A stretch of 64,000 nucleotides of DNA from NCBI RefSeq assembly GCF_902706095.1, contig NZ_CACSJP010000015.1, positions 1 to 64,000 of the forward strand, given 5' to 3'. Source of the stretch: Rhizobium sp. 18065. GTDB taxonomy: Bacteria > Pseudomonadota > Alphaproteobacteria > Rhizobiales > Rhizobiaceae. A program made the translations under genes and the position numbers. The notes beneath the pieces were generated by a model. It was not told where the DNA came from. It ran no database searches and was given only the letters and a program-made list of their open reading frames with translations. The stretch's first letter is position 1. The number at the start of each line of letters is the position of its first letter. Below are positions 7,440 through 19,400 of the stretch, one piece after another.

Positions 7440-10400
7440 ATGCCCATCGTCATTGGCCTCGGTAACGACACCTGGAATGATCCGCTCAACATCTATGGCG
7501 GATCCGCACCGGCCCCGACGAGCGCACCGGCAGCACCACCACCACGCAAGATAGACATGCCCGATACCGATCGGCGCGACCTGGTCAACACCATGATCGC
7601 CGAGGCCGCCGCCGAAGGTGAAACCGGCATGGCCGCAGTCGCCAACGTGATCAAGAACCGCGCCGATCGACGCGGGAAATCGCCGGCCGACATCGTGCGA
7701 GAGCCAGCTCAGTTCACCGGATATTCTGCGCCCGGGCCCGCCGCCGTGAAGGCGATGGAAGATCCAGCCCTGCGACAGAAGGCCGAGAGCATTCTCGATT
7801 CGGTGCTCGCTGGCGAGCTTCCTGACGTCACCGACGGCGCCGACCATTATCACGCGAAGAGCGTCAATCCCGCGTGGGCTAGCGCCATGCCGCGAACCAA
7901 GGAAGTGGGCAACCACCTGTTCTACCGGGCCGAGAGCGGTCCCGACACGAAAAAGCGCATGCCGACGTATGACGAGCTGGCCGGTCAGCCCGGGCTGTCG
8001 GGCGAGATCACCGATCCGTTCGATGCAGTGTTGAAGGGGGATGGTTCTGCCACTAAGCCCAAAGGCCGTGGCATGGCCGACCTGCTGCCTGATGATCAGT
8101 TCGAGACGGCCGATCCAGCCTCGTTCACGTCTTTGCTGTCCAAGCTGCAGCCGGGCAAGCCAGAAACCTACATCCGCGACATGTCGGATGGGTTGCGAGG
8201 TGGCCTCACATCGATGTTCGACGAGGCCCCTGATTTCGTGAAAGCGGGCCTCGATATCTTGTCTGGAGCCCGATCGCCAAAGCGCCAGGCCGAAATCATC
8301 GCCGAAAATGCCGGCAAGTACGGTTTCGACCGCGAGGCGTGGGTGCAGGATGTCAACGAGCTCGGACCGGTAGAGGCGGGGAAGAAGTGGCGTCCGCAGT
8401 TCCGTGAGCTCGGTTTGACCAAGAACATTGGCATGCCGGGCACATCGAAGCACCAGGAGGGCACTGCAGCTGATTTGGGATGGAAGGGCGGCAAGTTCGC
8501 CAATGCTCCCAAGGAGGTCCGCGAATGGGTGCATGAGAATGCCACTCGCTATGACCTGACGTTCCCGATGGGCCATGAGCCTTGGCATATCGAGACAGCC
8601 AGTGCGCGATCTGGTGGATCGGCTGAGGCAGTCGCCAGCGCGCCAACCGCCCCGAAACAGCTTGGCGAGACGATCGTCATCGACGAGGGTTTCACATCGA
8701 GCGATCCCATGGGCTTGATGGCCAGTGGAAATCCATTCGAAGCTGTCGCTGGTGAGCGCAAGGCAGCCGTTGAGGCGGAACAAACGCAGGTCGCAGACCA
8801 GTTCGAGCAAAACCGCAACATCGCCCTTACCGAGCGCGCGAACAATGAGACGGCCCAGCGCCGGGCGCAGCTCGAGGCGGAAAGCCCGGGCCGCTACATC
8901 GAGGTCGATGAAGCCGAGTTGCCGCAGTGGCAGCAGCAGTGGGAAGAGGCTAACCGGTCAGGTGGCGTGCTCGGCGACACTGCTCGCATCCTGAAATCCG
9001 GCGCGATCGGCGTGGGCCAGTCGCTCACTTCGCTCGCCGATACGATTTTCAACCAGCTCCCGGGCGGCAAGGCCTTTCTGGAAGCGTCGGACGATATCGA
9101 CCGCTGGACCATGGGCCAGACGCTCGACCAGCGCATGAACACGGCCAAGGCCGGCACCAATGCGTCGGTGACGAAAGAGCAGCAGGAAGCCGACACCAAG
9201 AACTGGTGGAACGAGGAAAAGGGCTGGTTCGGCCCGGCATGGCGAGATCCCCGCAGCTATCTCCGTACCGTCGGCGAGAGTGTTCCGGCAACCGTCGTCA
9301 CCATGGCGCCGGGCGGTATCATGGCCCGTGGCGCGTATCTGCGCACGCTGGCCGCCACAGGTTCCGAGCGCGCTGCTGCCGCCGCAGCGGCCAGAACCGC
9401 CACACTCTCCGGCGCATTGCTTGAGGGCACGATGGGCGGTGCCGATTCCGCGCGCAACATCCGTGATCGCATCGGCGCAATGCCCCGCGAAGATCTGGCG
9501 CAGGCCGATGCGGTCAAGGCCATGATCCAGGGCGGCATGTCCGAGAATGATGCCATCAACGCAGTGACCGAGGACGCAGCCACGCAAGCCTTCCTCGTTT
9601 CAGGCGTTGCAACCGGCATGTTCGGCGGCATGGGTGACCGGGCCTTGGCGAAGATCATCGCCGAGGGCGTGGGCGGCAACGTCGCCAAGCGCATGCTTGC
9701 CGGCGCGACACGCGGCTTCATCGGCGAAGGCATCCTTGAAGAAGCGCCGCAGGGTGCGGCGCAGACCATGGCTGAAAACTCGGCCATGCAGGCGGTGAAC
9801 CCAGATCAGAACCTTACCGAAGGCGTGGGGGAGGCGGTCGCGTCGGGTATTGCTGGCGGCGGTACCATGGGTGTCGGTATGGGTGCCGTGGGCGGTGCAG
9901 CAAGCCGCCAGCGTGCAGAGCAGCCGGCCCAGACACCAGCGGCACCGGTCGCGCAACCACGCGGTCCGATCGGTCGCTCCGTGCAACACGCCGAAACCAA
10001 GATCATGGAACGCAACGCGGGCGCGGTTCATAATAATGGAACTGCCGCACCCGCGCCGGCCCCGCAGCAGTCTGCCGCTGCACCTGCAGCCGGTCTGCCA
10101 GAAGTCGGCGCCACAGTGCGCATTGACGCTGACGGCATCGAGCCGTTCATGGGCCGCATCGACGGGTATGAGGGTGACGAGGCCATCGTCATCGACGGCG
10201 GTTCCGGCGAGGTCTACCAGATCCCGATCGGCAACCTGACCCAGATTGCCAAATCGCCGGAGCAGATCCAGCGCGAGACGCCGCCGGACACTGGCCCGCG
10301 CCCGATCGACGACAGCATCCCGGAGTTTTCAGCAGATCCCGCACTTGAGCCGCTGGCGCCGATCGGCGGCCAGGTCACGACTGAGGGCCTGCCTCCCCGC

Positions 10401-13400
10401 AAGGAGCAGAAGCCAGGCACCGAGCGTTTTCCCAGCGCGCCACAGCCAGGCGAGCGTGTCATTGTAGACGATGAGAATGGCGGCCGGTTCTCGGCCAAGG
10501 TGAAGAGCTACGAAAACGACCGCACCGAAGCTGTCGTGGTCAACGCTGCAGGCGACGAGCTGCAGGTGCCGCTCGATCGGCTCTTCGTTTCGAAGCTGTC
10601 GCCGGATCAGGTCGAAGCCCAGGAATTGAAGCGCAATCCGCCGGTAGAGCGTGAAATCGGCGACGCTGGTCCAAACTCTCGGAAAGTGTTCGGCAATACC
10701 GTCGTTATGCCAGACGACAAGCATGCCCGCCTGTTCGATCTCGGCAAGGCGCGCTTCATATCGAAACGCAGCGGCGAATCCCAACTCGACCTCCGAGGCG
10801 TGAACGTTCCGGAACATCTCGCATTGGCCGCTGAGTTCGCGGTTTCGCCGCAGGACATTGAAAACCTTGCCGACGACTACCGGTACCGCGTCGAGCGCGC
10901 TGGCAAGTCTGCGAAGTCGAAACTGCCCCAGACCATGGCACCGGTGAACGGCATGCTGTTGGCGAGCCGCCAGAACAAGCAGGCAAAGCTTACGGGCAAG
11001 GATGATGGCGCGGCTCAGAAACCCGCCACATGGTGGGATGCAGAGCTCACTGCGCAGGATCGCAAGCGTATTCTCGCCGAGGCCGGGGTGAAGCGCAGCG
11101 AGAACATGCGTTGGGGCAGCCTGACGCCCGCAATCCAGAACAAGCTGGACACCTATCGGCCGGCGGCGGTCACAGACGATTCGAAGGAAGCGAATTCCGT
11201 CGAATCGGTGCCGGATAAAGGCACGTCCTCTGTCCCAGGACAAAGGACAAGTGACGATGCCGCTGCGCCGCCAACGATCGAGAGCTTTCTGAAAGATGCG
11301 GCTGAGTGGTTGGAGGAGAACGGGGCACGCGGAGAACCGACCCTGTCTGAGTTCCTCGAGCGAGCTCAACGCGCCTCAGAGCAGGAAAAAGAATCCGACC
11401 CTGACGATTGGACGTCAGAGGAGAAGAGAGCCTACAACAGCGGCGATTGGGAGAAATTCTCTCGTCTACGCGGCTATTCCGATGCCGAAATTGAAAACTT
11501 CAGACGCTATCTTGAGCTGGCAAACGGCCTGATCGAAAAGTATGGGACTGATTTTACTGCGGGCTTAGAGTTCGATTGGGAAGAGGCCAGAAATGATGCT
11601 GATCCCGCAACCGACGTCGCTGCGAACGAGGCCGCCACTTCTCCCGAGAATTCTTTGCCCGAACCTACCAAGGCGCAGAAAGAAGCGGGAAACTATCGAC
11701 TTGGCCACATCAAGCTTGGCGGCCTAGATATTTCGATTGAGAACCCTGCAGGCTCCGATCGAAAGGGTACCGATTCGAACGGCAAACCGTGGTCAGTCAG
11801 GCTCAAGAGCCATTACGGCTATATTCGCGGTACAGTCGGTCGCGACAAGGATCATATCGACGTCTTCGTGAAGCCCGGTACCGAGCAGCTCGAAGGCACG
11901 TCACCTGTGTTCGTCGTGGATCAGCATACGAAGGCGAGAAGGTTTGACGAGCACAAGGTGATGCTCGGCTACGCGACCAGACAGGAAGCTGAAAAGGCCT
12001 ATCTCGAAAACTACACCGACGGCTGGGAACTGGGGCCAGTCGGCGCAACCACGCTCGGCATGTTCAAGCAGTGGCTCAAGAACGGCGACACGTCGGCTCC
12101 GACAAGCGCACTCGACAATCAGCACCTGTTCGACCACTCCGGCCGCGTTGGACGCCGTGGAAAGGCGAGATCGGGTGAAACCGAGACAGTCGCCGATGAC
12201 GTCAGCCACATCCACAGGACGATGGCAGATCGCATGTCGCCAACCGAATTTGCGCGCCGTGTCGCTGCCAGCAGGAGCGGTCAAGAATCGGCTGTGATCG
12301 AGCCGGGCGGTAAGCTTCTGGTGTTGAAGGCCACAAGCAATCCATTTGGTGATCACGCTGAGTTCTTTGAGAGACTGACCGAGGCGGGCGTGGATACCAC
12401 CGTGGACACGGGATATGTGCGGATCACGAGCTCGGGTAACCAGATTGGCGCGTCCAACAACGGTCCCTTGTCCGATACAGCCGCGGCTACGCTAAAAGCT
12501 CTAAAGACCGCTACTGCGCGTGAAGGCCTGACTTTCATGGGCGAGAGCGCCGAGCCGGTTGCAGCAGCAGAAACCTCAGAGCCAGAGGCCCCTGCGAAGC
12601 GCGGCGTCACATCGGACCAGGTGCGCGAGGTATTCCGATCGAAGGAATTCAAGAAGGCCTACACTGACATTGCCGCGACCCAGATGGGGACGCCCCACCC
12701 CGAAAGCCCTGTCGCATATGAAATGGCGCAAGGCTGGCTCGACCAGAAGGCAGGTCGCCCGCCGGTGGAGCAGGAGGCCGTCGCATTCACGGCCAACGGC
12801 AGCGACCCAATCGAGCCATACTACATGGGCTATCGCGCTGCCCGTGACGGCAAAGCGACCGTTATCCGCGCATCTGGTGCCGCCGAAGCATATCGCGATC
12901 TTACTGCGCCGGCCGATACCAAGGCTGCCGCCGGTCCCGCCGTTTCAGCGAACAAGATATTTACTGCCGATGCCGCCGACGCGGCTCGAGCGTTGTTGCG
13001 GAAGAAACTCAGCCAGCTCAACAGCGGTATCGATCCCGAAATCATGCAGGCTGGTATCACTCTGGCCGGCTATCACATCGAGCGCGGAGCACGCACGTTT
13101 GCCGCCTATGCCTCGGCCATGCTGGAAGATCTCGGCGAAAGCGCGCGCCCGTATCTGAAATCGTGGTATATGGGTGTGAAGTACGATCCGCGCGCCGTTG
13201 CCTTCGATGGTATGTCCGGTGCCGCCGAGGTCGATGCTGTCGACGTCAACGCCATCGCCCAGGAGGGTGACAATGAACCTGCAGAACTGGAAGGAAATGG
13301 CCAGGACGCACTGGAAGGAATTCCAGCCGGAGCGGTACCGCGATCTGAAAGCCGCAGGGAAGCTGGATCAGGCGCTAGATCAAGCCGTCGAACAGACGAT

Positions 13401-16400
13401 GCTGGAGATCGACCAGCTCGAACAGAGCGGAATGAGCCCCGAGGACGCGTGGCAGATGACGCGCGAGACGTACCTGCTGCCGCCCGAGACGGCGACGACG
13501 CAGCCCCAGCGGTCGATGACAGCGGACGCAATGGCAGCCGTGCGCAGCGGTCAGCGAACGATGCCAGCCGCGTAAAGCCGGCCAAACGCTCGATCGATGA
13601 ATTGGCGGAGGTGCGGTCCGCCGCTGTGCCAGCGCAGCAGATGCCGATCGATTTCACGATCAGCGCTGATGATGCGATCGGGCAGGGTGGAGCCAAGGCC
13701 AAGTTCAATGGCAACGTTGCGGCAATCAAAATCCTTCGCCAGCTTGAAGCCGAAAACCGTCCGGCGACCCGCGACGAGCAGACAGCGCTCGCAAAGTGGG
13801 TTGGATGGGGCGGTTTGCGCGATGCATTCTTCCGTGAGCGTGGCGAGGTCGCCAAGGGCTGGGAAAAGCAGGCCGCAGAGCTCAAGGCTCTCCTGACGCC
13901 CGAGGAATACTCGGCAGCGGAATCGTCCACCCGCAATGCGCACTACACGTCGCCCGAAATAGTGTCCGCGATTTGGGACATTGCCACCCAGCTTGGGTTC
14001 AAGGGCGGCCAGGTGTTGGAACCGTCCGTCGGCGCCGGCAACTTCCTTGGCCTGATGCCGGGCGCTTTGCGCAGTGCGGCGCAGGTCACCGGCGTGGAGC
14101 TGGATCACATCACCGGCGGCATTGCCAAGAACCTCTACCCGACGGCCAATATTCAGGCCCCGGTCGGGTTCGAGAAGTTCGCTACGCCAGACGGGTATTT
14201 CGATCTCGCGATCGGCAATCCACCATTCGGCAGCGAACGGCTCTACGACAAGGATCGTCGCCACCTCAACAAACTGTCGATCCATAACTTCTTCTTCGCC
14301 AAGTCGATCGAGGCGCTGCGCCCGGGCGGCGTGTTGGCTATGGTGGTCACCAACCGGTTCCTCGACACCGGAAATTCGGCAGCACGTGAGCTGATCGCCA
14401 AGCAGGCCGATTTGATCGGCGCTATCCGGTTGCCAAACAATGCGTTCCTCAAGAACGCCGGTACCGAGGTCACCACCGATATCGTCATCTTGCGCAAGCG
14501 GATGGAGGGGGAGGCCCCAGCAGCAACGTCGTGGACGCAGGTCGAGAACTATCGCGGCAAAGACGGCAAGATGGTGCCGCTGAACCGGTATTTCATCGAC
14601 AAGCCCGACATGATGCTTGGCGATTTCGGCGCCTTCGGCACGATGTACGGCCCTGATGAACCTGCGCTCGTCGCGCCGGCCGGTCAGGATCTGGCAAAAG
14701 AGCTGTCAAAGGCGATGGGCAAGCTGCCGAGCAACGTCATGGTTGCGCCTGGTGCCGTCGTCGAACAGGTCGAGCAGGTTGCCGATGGTGTGGAAAACGT
14801 CATCGTCGGTTCGCTCTTCATGGCCGACGGCAAGGTGCAGCAGCGCATGCCGGACAGTTTGGGCCGTGCCACGGCGAAAGCGATCGAGTTCCCGAACACG
14901 ACGGCCATGGAGCGCGTCACCGGCATGATCCGGATCCGGGATGCGTTCGCGCGTCTGCGTCGGGCCCAGATCGACGAGAACTCGACGGACGAGCGGATTG
15001 CGAACCTGCGGACGCTGCTGAACAAGGTCTATGACGGCTTCACCAAGAAGCATGGTCCGATCAACAGCGATGCGAACAAGCGCCTGTTCCGCGATGATCC
15101 GACATGGCCGCAGATCTCGGCGCTAGAAAATGGCTTTGACCGTGGGATTTCGCCCGCAACGGCAAAGTCCACAGGTGAGAAGGCACGCCCGGCAACGGCG
15201 CAGAAAGCGGCCATTTTCACCAAGCGCACACAACAGCCATTCCGCCAGCCAACGTCTGCCAGTTCGGCGAAAGACGCCCTCGCTCAGACGCTCAACAGTG
15301 TCGGCCGCGTGGATCTCGCCGCCATGTCCCGCCTGTATGACCGGTCTGAGGACGATATCGTGTCGGAGCTCGGCCCGCTGGTCTATCGCCTGCCGGACGG
15401 CAGTTATGACACCGCCGAGGCTTACCTGTCTGGCAACGTGAAGCAGAAACTGGCCGAAGCCGAGCGTGCGGCCGAGACTGACAGCCTGTTCCGCCGCAAT
15501 GTCGCGGCACTTCGGGATGTCATCCCGGCCGACATTGAGCCGGTCGACATCGACGTGAAGCCCGGCGCGCCGTGGGTACCGGGCAAGCACATCGAGGACT
15601 TCATCCACCACATCACCGACGGGCGAGGGGCAAAGGCCTTCTTCTCCCGTGCAAACGGTAAATGGTCACTTGAGATCCCGCGCGCGTCCGCATCGGCCGA
15701 TGCCATGTGGGCCACTGGCAAGGCCAGCGTCGCCCAGGTGCTCAACGCCGTGCTGAATGGTCAGGCCGTGCAGGTCTACACCAAGAATGCCGAAGGCAAC
15801 CCCGTGCTTGACCAGGCGGCAACCGATGCCGCCAACGAGAAGGGCGAGCGCGTCAAGACCGAGTGGATGCGCTGGCTCTGGGACAACGACGGTCGCCGCG
15901 AAGAGCTGTCCCGGCTCTACAACGACACGTTCAACACCGAGGTGAACCGTGTCTATGACGGCTCGCACCTCACGCTGCCGGGCAAAGTGTCCGATGACAT
16001 CGTCGAGCTTCGCCCGCACCAGAAATCGTATGTGTGGCGCTCGCTGCAGAGCTCTGTCGCGCTGGCCGACCATACCGTCGGCGCGGGTAAAACCTTCGCC
16101 CTGATCGCGTCGGCGATGGAAAAGCGCCGGCTTGGCCAGGCACGTAAGCCCATGTTCGCCGTTCCCAACCACCTTGTCGGACAGTGGGCCGCCGATTTCG
16201 TCAAGCTGTATCCCGGCGCCAAGGTGCTCGCCACGACGAAACGTGATTTCGAAAAGGAAAACCGGAAACGGCTCTTTGCTCGCGTCGCCACCGGCGATTG
16301 GGACGCCGTCATCGTGGCTCACTCGTCGTTCGGTAAGATCGGCATGTCTCCCGAGCTCGAGGCGAAGTTCATCCAGCAACAGATGACAGATCTCGAAAGC

Positions 16401-19400
16401 TCGATCGAGGAACTGCGCCGCGAGACCGGTGCGAAGTCGCGCAACGTGGCCCAGCTCACGAAATGGCGCGACAACCTCAAATCCAAGATGGAACGGCTAC
16501 TGGATGCCGGCAAGAAGGATGTGGGCCTCACATTCGACGAGCTCGGCGTCGATGCGCTCTACATCGACGAGTTTCACGAATTCAAGAACCTGCCGTTTGC
16601 GACAGGTATGCAGCGTGTCGCGGGTCTGGGTAACCCCATGGGGAGCCAGAAGGCCACCGACATGTATATGAAGCTGCAGCACATCCTTGAGAAGACTGGC
16701 GGCAACATTGCCCCGGCTACAGGCACACCGCTTTCCAACACCATGGCGGAAATGTTCACCCTGCAGCGTTACCTCGACGGCAAAGAGCTGCAGCGCATGG
16801 GGATCTCGCATTTCGATGCATGGGCCCGTGTCTTCGGTGACGTGGTGACCGATTGGGAACTGAGCCCGAGCGGTCAGTACAAGCTGAACAGCCGGTTCGC
16901 CCGGTTCGTGAACATGCCCGAGCTGATGGCCCGGTACCGCAGTTTCGCCGACGTCGTGTCGAACGATGACATCAAGGCCCAGCTCGCCGCCCAGGGCAAG
17001 ACGCTGCCGTTGCCAAAGGTGAAGGGCGGCAAGCCAACCAACGTCGTCGTTGAGCGTTCCCCGGATCAGGCAACCTATATCGGCGAAGGCCGGATGGCAG
17101 ACGACGGCAATCTGCGTTTTCCGGAAGGATCGCTGGTCTACCGCGCTGAGAACCTGCCCAAGAAGGCCGAAAAGGGCGCGGACAACATGCTGAAAGTCAT
17201 GTCGGACGCGCGCAAGGCGGCGCTCGACATGCGCCTGATCGACCCGGGCTATGGCGACTATGCAGGATCGAAGGTCAACCGTGCTGCCGGCGAGATGAAG
17301 CGGATCTACGACAAGTGGACCGCCAAGCGCGGCATCCAGCTCGTGTTCATCGACTTGTCGACGCCGAAGAAGGCGCAGGCCAAGGAACAGGCAGAGCTTG
17401 CCGAGCTGGTGCGCAAGGCGGATGAGGGCGATGAAACCGCGCAGGAAAAGCTTGATGCCATGAGCCCCGACGCCTTCCTTGCCCTGCAGTCGAAGTTCTC
17501 GGTCTATGACGATCTGCGCCAGAAGCTGATCAATCTCGGCGTCCCGGCGGCCGAAATCGCGTTCATCCATGACGCCAACACCGAGTTGCAAAAAGAGGAA
17601 CTGTTCGGGAAGGTCCGATCGGGCCGCGTCAGGTTCCTGTTCGGTTCCACGCCAAAGATGGGTGCCGGCACCAATGTGCAGAACCGGCTGGTGGCATTGC
17701 ATCATCTGGACGCGCCGTGGCGCCCGTCCGACCTTGAACAGCGTGATGGTCGCGGTATCCGCCAGGGCAATGAGCTCTATTCCGAAGATCCGTCCGGCTT
17801 CGAAATCGAGATCATGCGTTACGCCACTAAGAACACGCTCGATGCGCGGCAGTGGCAGGGCATCGAGGCCAAGGCCAATTTCATCCAGCAGGTCCGCAAG
17901 GGTGACGTCAAAACCCGCCAGATAGAGGATATCGCCGGTGAAGCGGCCAATGCTGCCGAGATGAAGGCCGCCGCATCTGGCAATCCGCTGATCCTGGAAG
18001 AGATGGAAACCCGCCGGAAACTGCGCAGCATGGAGGCGCAGGAGAAGGAACACGAGCGGGAGCAGCATCGCATCAAGGGCAAGATCCGTGGTGTCGAAGA
18101 GGAACTACAGGCAATCGCAGATCGCGAGGCCGCCGTCGCCAAGGATGCGGCCACGGCGGCGGAAATGGCGGACAAGCCGTTCGAGGCAGTCGTGCGCGGT
18201 GCGAAGATCGAGAAGCCGAAGGAGTTCGGTGCAGCACTGCTGGACGCCATGCGCCAGTCGATAGTGGACGGAATCGAGCGGTCCGATGTGGGCTCGTTCG
18301 GTGCAATGAAGCTCTCGATCGAGCATCTGTACGGCGATATGTTCAGTGTCGCGATCAAGGGTGTGCGATCGTACAACGTGACGGTCGACGTCGGCACCCA
18401 AGAGGCCACCGGCCTTGCCATGCAGATCAGCAACACCGTGAAGCGGCTCCCCGGCATGCCGGCAATGGACGCCGAGCGCGCGGCGGAATTGACGAAGCAG
18501 CGCCCAGCCCTTGAAAAACAGATCGGCCCATGGGGTCTGAGCCAGGAGCTGACCGACACCGCGGCGAAGCACCGCCGGTTGATCGATGAATTGAAGCCAA
18601 AGGCGAAAGCTAAACAGGTAAATGACGCCGCGACCGTTGCCAGCACGCCGGAGGTGATGCAACCCAATAGCGACAAGCGGCCTGATCCATCCGTCATGGC
18701 GACAGGGGTCACCCGCACGCTACCAATTCCGGCGCGGAAAGCCGGAGAAACCCTGGCTGAGTGGGGGGCTAATGCTGTCCTGTCGCATGGTCGCAGTACG
18801 GGGAATGAGGCTGTCATCGCTATTGACGATGACGGCAGCGTCATAGAATTCGCGACTGGCGATGCGAAAACGAACGTGACCCTCAGCAGGACGCTGGCAT
18901 CAGCCATGATGAACCCCGACCGGCGCCTGGTGGTTTATCACAATCATCCGCGCAACACGCCCGTGAGTGCCCCCGACATGGTGCAACTGGTAATGCCGGG
19001 CATTTATTCGATATGGGCGATCGGCCACGGTGGCAAAAACACCCGCGCCCGATTGTCGGACAATGGTCGCGCGGCACTGATCATAGACGGAATGACCATT
19101 CCGCAGATCAATGACGCTGCTTTGCGGCTGACCGCTGGCATCAGAGCCGCGGAGAACGGCGTGCGGGCTTTCCTGCAGGACCAAGTCAACAAGTCCTTGT
19201 TGTCGACAGACGAGGCGCGCAATGCGCATGACCATGTAGCCCCGCTGATTGTCGAAAGGGCGGGCATCATTGATTACTCAAACAATCAGCCATATGATGT
19301 TTCAACCGTGCCGGGCTTGGAGCGCATTATCGAAAATGCGGCACAAAAGCTCGCGAGGACCATTCTAAATGAGCCAAGATCAACGACGTCTCCTAATGCC

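Noticed and set aside
11296..11532. Possible third nested + frame in the giant gene
   Set aside because: No ribosome binding site, and here the giant frame itself looks well formed (WTSEEKRAYNSGDWEKFSRL).
16497..18068. 523-codon open frame on - inside the giant gene
   Set aside because: Overlaps the helicase, whose motifs are intact on +; no start signal.
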